In this document: in pieces, positions 58,547 to 64,000 of the stretch
How positions within the stretch are numbered: the stretch's first letter is position 1
How the letters are laid out: the number at the start of each line of letters is the position of its first letter
Assembly (NCBI RefSeq): GCF_003130795.1
Contig: NZ_CP029359.1
Coordinates: 1 to 64,000 of the forward strand
Direction of reading: 5' to 3'
Length of the DNA: 64,000 nt
Source: Azospirillum thermophilum
GTDB lineage: Bacteria > Pseudomonadota > Alphaproteobacteria > Azospirillales > Azospirillaceae
Made by a program: the position numbers and the translations under genes
Notes under the pieces: generated by a model
Seen by the model: only the letters and a program-made list of their open reading frames with translations
What the model was told of the DNA's origin: nothing
Databases searched by the model: none

Positions 58547-61500
58547 ATGCAAGTTCCTCTGGATTTGAAGGATCAGGCATCCCGGCAGCAGCTCGACCGG
58601 CTGCTCGACGCCGACCGAGTCGCCGAAGCCGAGGACGTCGCCCGCGCTTTGCTGGCGGACGAGGACTCCCATGTTCAAGGAGCGACCGGCCTGGCCCGCT
58701 GCGCCTTCGCCCGCGACGATCTCGACGGAGCGTTGCGCTGGTCCGGGCGGGCTGCGCGCTTCGCCCCCAACGACATCGCCCTCAAGGCCTTTCACGGTGC
58801 CCTTCTGACTGCCGCAGGGCGCCCCGCCGAGGCCGTCGCCCTGCTGGAGAACCAAGCTGAACAGGCGGTCACCCCGACCGCGTCGATCGCCCTGGCACAG
58901 GCACTGGCCCGTCTCGGCAGCCAGGACCGGCTGCTGCCGCTGGTCGCCCGCCTGCTCCACCGCTTTCCGCCGGCCATCGCACCCCTGCTGGCCGACCTGG
59001 CCGAGCATACGGTGCTTTCCGGCATGACGGTCGGCTGGGCGGCAGCCGATCCGGACCTGTGCATCACCGGCGCCTTGTCCGTGAAGGAGGGGATTTCCGC
59101 GGATTCGGTGCTACGCATCGATTCGCCGCACGGACCGCTTCTGGCGCTTGCCCTGCCTGCCTTCCTGCAGCGTTTCGGACGATCCGGCGGGCCGCAGGGC
59201 CTCTTCCGCTTTGCCGTCCCGCTCGACGCGACAACGGAGGGAGAGGAGTTGGCTCTCACCCTGAGCGGCGTGCCGCTGCTGGGGTCTCCCCTGCGCCCCC
59301 TGCGCTGCGCTCCGGTCGAGGGAAGCGCCGTGCTGGAAGGCAGCGTCCTGTCCGGCTGGGCCTGGTGTCCCGGTGATCCCCCACGGCAGGTGGCCGTACG
59401 GGTCGGCGACTCCACCGGCCGATCCGTGACCTTCGCCGCCGACCGCCCGATCGAGGCTCCCGGGGACTTCGGAATGGAGGACGGGAAGTACGGCTTTCTC
59501 CTCGACCTGGAGAAGACGTCGCTGACCCCCGGCCTGCTGCAGGTTACCGCGGGGGCGGGCGATACTCCGCTCGCCGGCAGCCCCCTGCCCTGGCCCGGCC
59601 CGAACCGGGCAATCCGGCTGCCGGCTCCCGTCCTTCCACCACCTGCCCGCCCGGGCCGCAGCCTGCGCCCCCCCGCCGCCATCGACGTGGTGATCCCGGT
59701 CTACCGGGGCCGGTCGGAGACACTGGCCTGCCTGCATGCGGTCCTCGCCACGGTGGCGGGCCTGCCCTGCGAGATCGTCGTGGTCGACGACGCCACTCCC
59801 GAACCGGACCTCGCCCGCGACCTCGACGCTCTTGCGGCCGAAGGGCGAATCACCTTGCTGCGCAACGAGCGCAACCTCGGCTTTCCGGCCACCGTCAACC
59901 GCGGGCTGAAGTCGCATTTCGACGGGGTGCGGGCCAAGCGGGACGTCGTGCTGCTCAACGCGGACACGCTGGTCGCCGGCGATTGGCTGGTCCGGCTGCG
60001 GGCCGCAGCATGGTCGGCCCCCGACATCGGTACGGTGACGCCCCTGTCCAACGACGCGACGATCCTCAGCTATCCTTCCGGGCAGAAGCGGCCGCCGGCG
60101 CCGACATCCGCCGGGACACAGGCGCTCGACCGGATCGCCGCCACCGTGAATGCCGGCCTGCGGGTGGAGTTGCCGACCGCGGTCGGCTTCTGCACCTATA
60201 TCCGGCATGACTGCCTGGAGGAGACCGGGCTGCTGGAGGAGCGTCTCTTCGGACGGGGGTACGGCGAGGAGAACGACTTCTGCCTGCGCGCCCGGCAGCG
60301 GGGCTGGCGCCATGTCGCCGCGGCCGACGTCTTCGTCGCGCATGTCGGCGGCCGCTCCTTCGGTCGCCACAAGACCATCCTCGGCGCCCGCAACGGCCGG
60401 CTTCTGGAGAGCCTGCACCCCGGATACGATGCGCTGGTGCGCGCCTTCATCAAGGACGACCCGCTGATGGCGGCGCGGCGGCGGCTCGACCTTGCCCGCT
60501 GGACGGCCGGACCGGACCACCAGGCCATCCTGCTGGTCACGCTGGGTGGCCGCGGCGGCGTCGCCCGCTTCGTGGAGGAACGCAGCGCCGCCCTGCGCGC
60601 GGAGGGCCGGCGGGTTCTGCGCCTCGTGCCCGAGACCGACGAGGATGAGGAGGCCGGGGACGAGCGGGATGCGAAAAGGCGGGACGGAGAAGGGAAAGGC
60701 GACGACAGACGCGCGTCCCCCGCACCGCTCCCGGCCGAGCGGCGCTGCCGGATCGTGGTGGACGCCCGCCCCGACCTGCACGACCTGACGTTCCGCACCC
60801 GCACCGAGTTCGCGGAACTCGTGTCCGCCCTGCGGCAGGCCGGCGTCGCGGCGGTGGAGTTCCACCACCTGATGGGCCATGACCCTCTGGTGCTCGATCT
60901 GCCGGGACGGCTCGGGGTGCCATACGACCTCGTCGTCCATGACTATGGCCTGATCTGCCCCCGCGTGAACCTGGTGGACGGCGGCGGCCGTTATTGCGGC
61001 GAACCGGACCTCGCCGCCTGCGAGCGCTGCACCGCCGATCCACGGGACCGTTTCGACCCGGACCTGACGGTGACCGCGCTCCGCCGGCGCAGCCGCCATC
61101 TGGCCGCCGGAGCGCGGCGGATCACGGTGCCGACGCGTGACGTGGCCGACCGCCTGCTGCGCCATATCCAGCCCCGCCCTGTCACCGTCACACCCTGGGA
61201 GACGGTGGTTCCGGTTCCCGGCCCCCGGCCGCCGCGCACCCGCGAGGGCCGATGGCGCATCTGCACCATCGGTGCCGTCGGCATCCAGAAGGGCTACGAG
61301 ATCCTGCTGGCCTGCGCGCGGGACGCGGCGGCGCGCGACCTGCCGCTGGAGTTCGTGGTGGTCGGCTTCACCGAGGAGGACCCGCCGCTGTTCGCCACCG
61401 GCCGGGCCTTCGTGGTCGGTCGCTTCCACGAGGAGGAGGCGGTCGATCTGGTGCGGGCGCAGGGCGCCCACCTTGCCTTCCTGCCCTCCATCTCGCCGGA

Positions 61501-62698
61501 AACCTGGTGCTACGCCCTGTCGACCGCCTGGCGCTCCGGGCTCCAGGTCGCCGCCTTCGATCTGGGTGCGCTCGGCGAGCGAATCCGCGCCCATGGCGGC
61601 CATCTTCTGCCTCCGTCGCTGGATGCGTCGGCAATCAATGATGCGCTCCTGGGTCTCCTTGACGCTCATACGCTGTCTGGCGTAGCAATCGATCCACCCG
61701 TTCCCGTCCGGCCGGGTCCTGGACCCGGCGGCCTGGCCGCGCCGGACATGCCGGACCGCCACCGCCCAACCTTCCGTTCCCGTGGAGTATCGTCGATGTT
61801 CGGTAGCGCTGCGCCCGCTGAAGCTGCACAGTCCAGCCAGATCAAAGCCACGGCCCAGACCCTTGCTTTGACGCCCGGCTTCTACTCCCTGATCGTAACG
61901 AATGGCGGCGGCGCCGCGGTCGTCGGCGATTTCCCGCTGCCGAGCGTGCAACTGGCCGCCGCCCCCAACGCGGCGGCGGGAACCGATGTAGAGATGATCG
62001 GAACGGCGCCGGGCAACTGGCTGACCAAGCCGGGCGACGTGGTCATCATCAAGGTTTCGGGCGGGACCGCCAACGTGGTCCTCACCTCCTACAAGCATGT
62101 CGACCGGCCGAACGCCTTGCTGAACCTGCAGGTCGCGCGTATCGACGACGCGGTTGCCCCGCAGGCCGCCCCGATCTCCCAGGCCGCTTCCATGCCGGCG
62201 GCTCCGATGCCCATCGGTCCGGCACCGGTACCGCAGCAGGCTCCTCTCCAGATCACCCGGCCGCCGCGGACCGAGATCCTGGCCCACATCCAGCGCCAGG
62301 GCGATATGCGCTTCGCCGATGGCAACTGGGCCGGCTGCGTCGGCCAGCGGCAGTGGATCGAAGCCTTCTCCATCACCCCGGTGGAAGGCCTCGCTCCCGA
62401 GGACATCGAGTACAAGGGCCTGACGGCCAACGGCTGGGAGACCCCCTGGATCTCCGGCGGCAACATGTGCGGCAGCCGCGGCCTCGGCACGCCGCTGATC
62501 GGCTTCTCGATCCGCCTGCGCGGTGCCGCCGCCGAGCGGTTCGACTGCCACTATGAGGGCGCGTTCGTCAGCGGCCACCGCTCCGCTCCCGGCCTGAACG
62601 GCACCCCCTGCCGGTCCGACGCCATCGGCGATCCCCTGGAAGGCATCCTGCTGCGCATCGTGGAGAAGCAGGCCGGTCTGCGGCCGGGCTTCCTCTGA
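58547..62698 (+). CDS. GT2-GT4 glycosyltransferase fused in frame to a ChW-like C-terminal region
   Basis: 1,383 residues from ATG 58547 (MQVPLDLKDQASRQQLDRLL); the frame is open from 58394 but that lies in the terminator. Residues 1-~170 are TPR-like helices, ~175-370 two beta accessory modules (VLEGSVLSGWAWCPGDPP, DGKYGFLLDL), ~385-640 a GT2 domain (IDVVIPVYRGRSETLACLHA, DVVLLNADTLVAGDWLVRLR), ~720-1080 a GT4-like domain (VVHDYGLICPRVNLVDG, ICTIGAVGIQKGYEILLACA). From ~1084 a separate 300-residue region has GFYSLIVTNGGGAAVVGDFP and repeats such as GWETPWISGGNMCGSRGLGT, resembling ChW-type surface modules. No stop codon separates the parts, and an internal ATG at 61796 has its own GGAG. It could therefore be one fusion or two proteins. 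Confidence 0.75.
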   Translation: MQVPLDLKDQASRQQLDRLLDADRVAEAEDVARALLADEDSHVQGATGLARCAFARDDLDGALRWSGRAARFAPNDIALKAFHGALLTAAGRPAEAVALLENQAEQAVTPTASIALAQALARLGSQDRLLPLVARLLHRFPPAIAPLLADLAEHTVLSGMTVGWAAADPDLCITGALSVKEGISADSVLRIDSPHGPLLALALPAFLQRFGRSGGPQGLFRFAVPLDATTEGEELALTLSGVPLLGSPLRPLRCAPVEGSAVLEGSVLSGWAWCPGDPPRQVAVRVGDSTGRSVTFAADRPIEAPGDFGMEDGKYGFLLDLEKTSLTPGLLQVTAGAGDTPLAGSPLPWPGPNRAIRLPAPVLPPPARPGRSLRPPAAIDVVIPVYRGRSETLACLHAVLATVAGLPCEIVVVDDATPEPDLARDLDALAAEGRITLLRNERNLGFPATVNRGLKSHFDGVRAKRDVVLLNADTLVAGDWLVRLRAAAWSAPDIGTVTPLSNDATILSYPSGQKRPPAPTSAGTQALDRIAATVNAGLRVELPTAVGFCTYIRHDCLEETGLLEERLFGRGYGEENDFCLRARQRGWRHVAAADVFVAHVGGRSFGRHKTILGARNGRLLESLHPGYDALVRAFIKDDPLMAARRRLDLARWTAGPDHQAILLVTLGGRGGVARFVEERSAALRAEGRRVLRLVPETDEDEEAGDERDAKRRDGEGKGDDRRASPAPLPAERRCRIVVDARPDLHDLTFRTRTEFAELVSALRQAGVAAVEFHHLMGHDPLVLDLPGRLGVPYDLVVHDYGLICPRVNLVDGGGRYCGEPDLAACERCTADPRDRFDPDLTVTALRRRSRHLAAGARRITVPTRDVADRLLRHIQPRPVTVTPWETVVPVPGPRPPRTREGRWRICTIGAVGIQKGYEILLACARDAAARDLPLEFVVVGFTEEDPPLFATGRAFVVGRFHEEEAVDLVRAQGAHLAFLPSISPETWCYALSTAWRSGLQVAAFDLGALGERIRAHGGHLLPPSLDASAINDALLGLLDAHTLSGVAIDPPVPVRPGPGPGGLAAPDMPDRHRPTFRSRGVSSMFGSAAPAEAAQSSQIKATAQTLALTPGFYSLIVTNGGGAAVVGDFPLPSVQLAAAPNAAAGTDVEMIGTAPGNWLTKPGDVVIIKVSGGTANVVLTSYKHVDRPNALLNLQVARIDDAVAPQAAPISQAASMPAAPMPIGPAPVPQQAPLQITRPPRTEILAHIQRQGDMRFADGNWAGCVGQRQWIEAFSITPVEGLAPEDIEYKGLTANGWETPWISGGNMCGSRGLGTPLIGFSIRLRGAAAERFDCHYEGAFVSGHRSAPGLNGTPCRSDAIGDPLEGILLRIVEKQAGLRPGFL
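61783..61798 (+). promoter_or_regulatory. Internal ribosome-binding site and ATG in the fusion gene
   Basis: tggag at 61783-61787 is 8 nt before ATG 61796, in the same frame as the glycosyltransferase. Starting here would give a 300-residue protein (MFGSAAPAEAAQSSQIKATA) that matches the boundary at which the glycosyltransferase fold ends. Confidence 0.5.
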
Positions 62699-62769
62699 AC
62701 CCAGCCGGCTCCTGGGCGATGATTCAGTCCCTTTCCCAGACGACGGACAAGACGGCCCGGGGGGCATCG

Positions 62770-63375
62770 ATGCGCAAGACGGTGCTCAATGTCGGCTGCG
62801 GGCCTCGTGGCACCAGCGCCATCGGCCCGCTCTTCCCGGCGGAGACCTGGCAGGAGGTCCGGCTCGACATCGACCCGGGGGTCGGGCCGGACGTCGTCGC
62901 ATCGATGACGGACATGTCGCCCATCCCGGACGGGAGCATGGACGCCGTCTGGTCGTCGCACAACCTGGAGCACCTCCATGCGCACGAGGTGCCGGGGGCG
63001 CTGGGAGAGTTCCTGCGGGTCCTGCGCCCCGGCGGCATGCTGATGCTGTTCGTTCCCGACCTGCAGGCGATCGCCCAGATCGTGGCCGAGGATCGCCTGG
63101 ACGATCCGCTCTACATGTCGAGCGTCGGGCCGGTCTCGCCGCTCGACATCATCTTCGGCTTCGGGGCGGCGATCGCCGCCGGAAACCACTTCATGGCGCA
63201 CCGCACCGGCTTCACGCCCAAGGTCCTGGGGCGGGTCCTGCAGGAGGCAGGCTTCGAACCCGTCGCGATCTGGCGCCGGGCGATCGCTTATGAACTGCAG
63301 GTCAAGGCCTTTCGCCCTCCTGCCCCGGCGAGGGTGATGGAGGTCATCGGCCTCGGTCCGGACGCCGCCGGCTGA
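62770..63375 (+). CDS. Class I SAM-dependent methyltransferase
   Basis: 201 residues from ATG 62770 (MRKTVLNVGCGPRGTSAIGP), where motif I VLNVGCG falls at the usual distance from the start; ATG 62719 adds 17 residues. MDAVWSSHNLEHLHAHEVPG and EFLRVLRPGGMLMLFVPDLQ are the typical methyltransferase-11 stretches. It probably methylates a sugar or lipid-linked intermediate. It is 71 bp downstream of the fusion gene on the same strand. Confidence 0.85.
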   Translation: MRKTVLNVGCGPRGTSAIGPLFPAETWQEVRLDIDPGVGPDVVASMTDMSPIPDGSMDAVWSSHNLEHLHAHEVPGALGEFLRVLRPGGMLMLFVPDLQAIAQIVAEDRLDDPLYMSSVGPVSPLDIIFGFGAAIAAGNHFMAHRTGFTPKVLGRVLQEAGFEPVAIWRRAIAYELQVKAFRPPAPARVMEVIGLGPDAAG

Positions 63376-63455
63376 ACCCGGCCGCGACGGCGAGGATGCC
63401 GGCCCGACCGTAACGGCCCTGTCCGGGGCGCTTCCTGCGGAATCGACGACACGCG

Positions 63456-64000
63456 ATGAACTATCTCTTCGTTCACCAGAACTTTCCGGGGCAATATCAG
63501 CACATCGTCCAGCATCTGGCCGCGCAGCCGGGCAACCGGGTGGTGTTCATCTCGCAGGAAAATCCTGTCCAGATTCCCAACGTGGAACGGGTCGTCTACC
63601 AGCCCTTCCGCACGCCGCGACCGACCACCCACCATTACATCCAGGAACTGGAGCAGGCGGTCGTCTTCGGGCAAAGCGTCTTCGAGGCCTGTCGGAAGCT
63701 GAAGAACGATGGCTTCCGACCGGACATCATGATCGGGCACAACGGCTGGGGCGAGACCCTCTACATGAAGGACGTCTGGCCGGACGTGCCCCTGCTGGCC
63801 TATTTCGAGTTCTTCTACCACCTGCACGGCGCCGATATCGGCTTTGATCCGTCCCTGCCGGTAACGCCCAACGACGGGCCGCGGGTGCGCACCAAGAACG
63901 TCATCAACACGCTGGGCTTCGCGGCCGCCGACTGGGGGCAGGCGCCGACGCGATGGCAGTGGTCGCTCTATCCCGACTACATGCGCGCCCGCATCAGCGT
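63456..64000 (+). CDS. GT4-like glycosyltransferase, 3' end outside window
   Basis: ATG 63456 opens a frame that runs off the right edge (181+ residues): MNYLFVHQNFPGQYQHIVQH, VVFISQENP, FRPDIMIGHNGWGETLYMKD, PLLAYFEFFYHLHGADIGFD. The VHQNFPGQ start and the IGHNGWGE stretch are typical of a GT4 subgroup in proteobacterial glycan loci. No strong ribosome-binding site is seen. The C-terminal donor-binding half is not available. Confidence 0.8.
   Translation, partial: MNYLFVHQNFPGQYQHIVQHLAAQPGNRVVFISQENPVQIPNVERVVYQPFRTPRPTTHHYIQELEQAVVFGQSVFEACRKLKNDGFRPDIMIGHNGWGETLYMKDVWPDVPLLAYFEFFYHLHGADIGFDPSLPVTPNDGPRVRTKNVINTLGFAAADWGQAPTRWQWSLYPDYMRARIS

Noticed and set aside
59111..62767. 1,218-residue minus-strand frame opposite the GT-ChW gene
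   Set aside because: Shadow frame with no recognised domain, and it would run through the terminated and RBS-bearing plus-strand gene.

Overview
The window is a single, very GC-rich (about two-thirds G+C) stretch of chromosome or large replicon that is almost entirely devoted to making, modifying and exporting surface glycans. Codon use, GTG/TTG starts, 4-bp start/stop overlaps and the protein families point to an alphaproteobacterium of the Rhodospirillales, most like Azospirillum and relatives; this assignment is an inference from style and families, since no rRNA or other marker gene is present. No tRNA, rRNA, CRISPR array, transposase or integrase was seen.

Layout. 1-14.1 kb: a partial, very large FkbM-methyltransferase/coiled-coil/double glycosyltransferase (minus), a 663-bp divergent spacer with a 27-bp dyad, a ~1,957-residue multi-domain glycosyltransferase with four DUF4214-like modules, two sulfotransferases (the second AT-richer and apparently frameshifted at its 5' end), then a terminator and a four-gene cassette that resembles phage tail-fibre accessory genes. 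14.2-21.4 kb: a GT4 glycosyltransferase carrying a perfect 27-bp inverted repeat inside its coding sequence, ManC, a first Wzm/Wzt-type ABC exporter, GDP-L-fucose synthase and a GT2. 21.6-26.9 kb: a type I secretion ABC transporter with a degenerate C39 domain, its HlyD adaptor and a Sel1-repeat protein. 27.0-31.4 kb: a GNAT acetyltransferase and a complete dTDP-L-rhamnose operon (rfbCBDA). 31.5-38.5 kb: a GMD-like dehydratase, a sugar C-methyltransferase, a frameshifted glycosyltransferase, a small protein, a methyltransferase-GT2 fusion and a flippase-like membrane protein. 38.9-43.2 kb: galE and a large GT2/GT4 fusion. 43.2-52.9 kb: DUF6165, two FkbM-type proteins, a GT2, a second Wzm/Wzt exporter (with a Wzt C-terminal domain), a GT9, and a second, almost identical copy of the C-methyltransferase. 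53.1-57 kb: a small unknown gene, pseC and pseB homologues (pseudaminic-acid-type sugar precursors) and a GT4. 57.3-64 kb: an RTX-like glycine/asparagine-rich secreted protein with a strong terminator, a 1,383-residue glycosyltransferase fused in frame to a ChW-like C-terminal region, a methyltransferase and the start of another glycosyltransferase.

How it fits together. Activated sugars are supplied by ManC + GMD-like + Fcl (GDP-mannose to GDP-6-deoxy sugar/GDP-L-fucose), RfbABCD (dTDP-L-rhamnose), GalE (UDP-galactose) and PseB/PseC (UDP-4-amino-dideoxy sugar). The many glycosyltransferases, FkbM and C-methyltransferases, sulfotransferases and the acetyltransferase would assemble and decorate the chains, and two separate Wzm/Wzt pairs could export two polymers. 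The type I secretion system and the RTX-like protein suggest a secreted surface protein made alongside the glycans.

The features most worth following up are the 1,366-bp direct duplication 19 kb apart (two differences), the 62-nt hairpin inside a gene, the heptad-phased 105-bp tandem repeats, two homopolymer frameshifts, the tail-fibre-like cassette inside a glycan locus, and the glycosyltransferase-ChW fusion.
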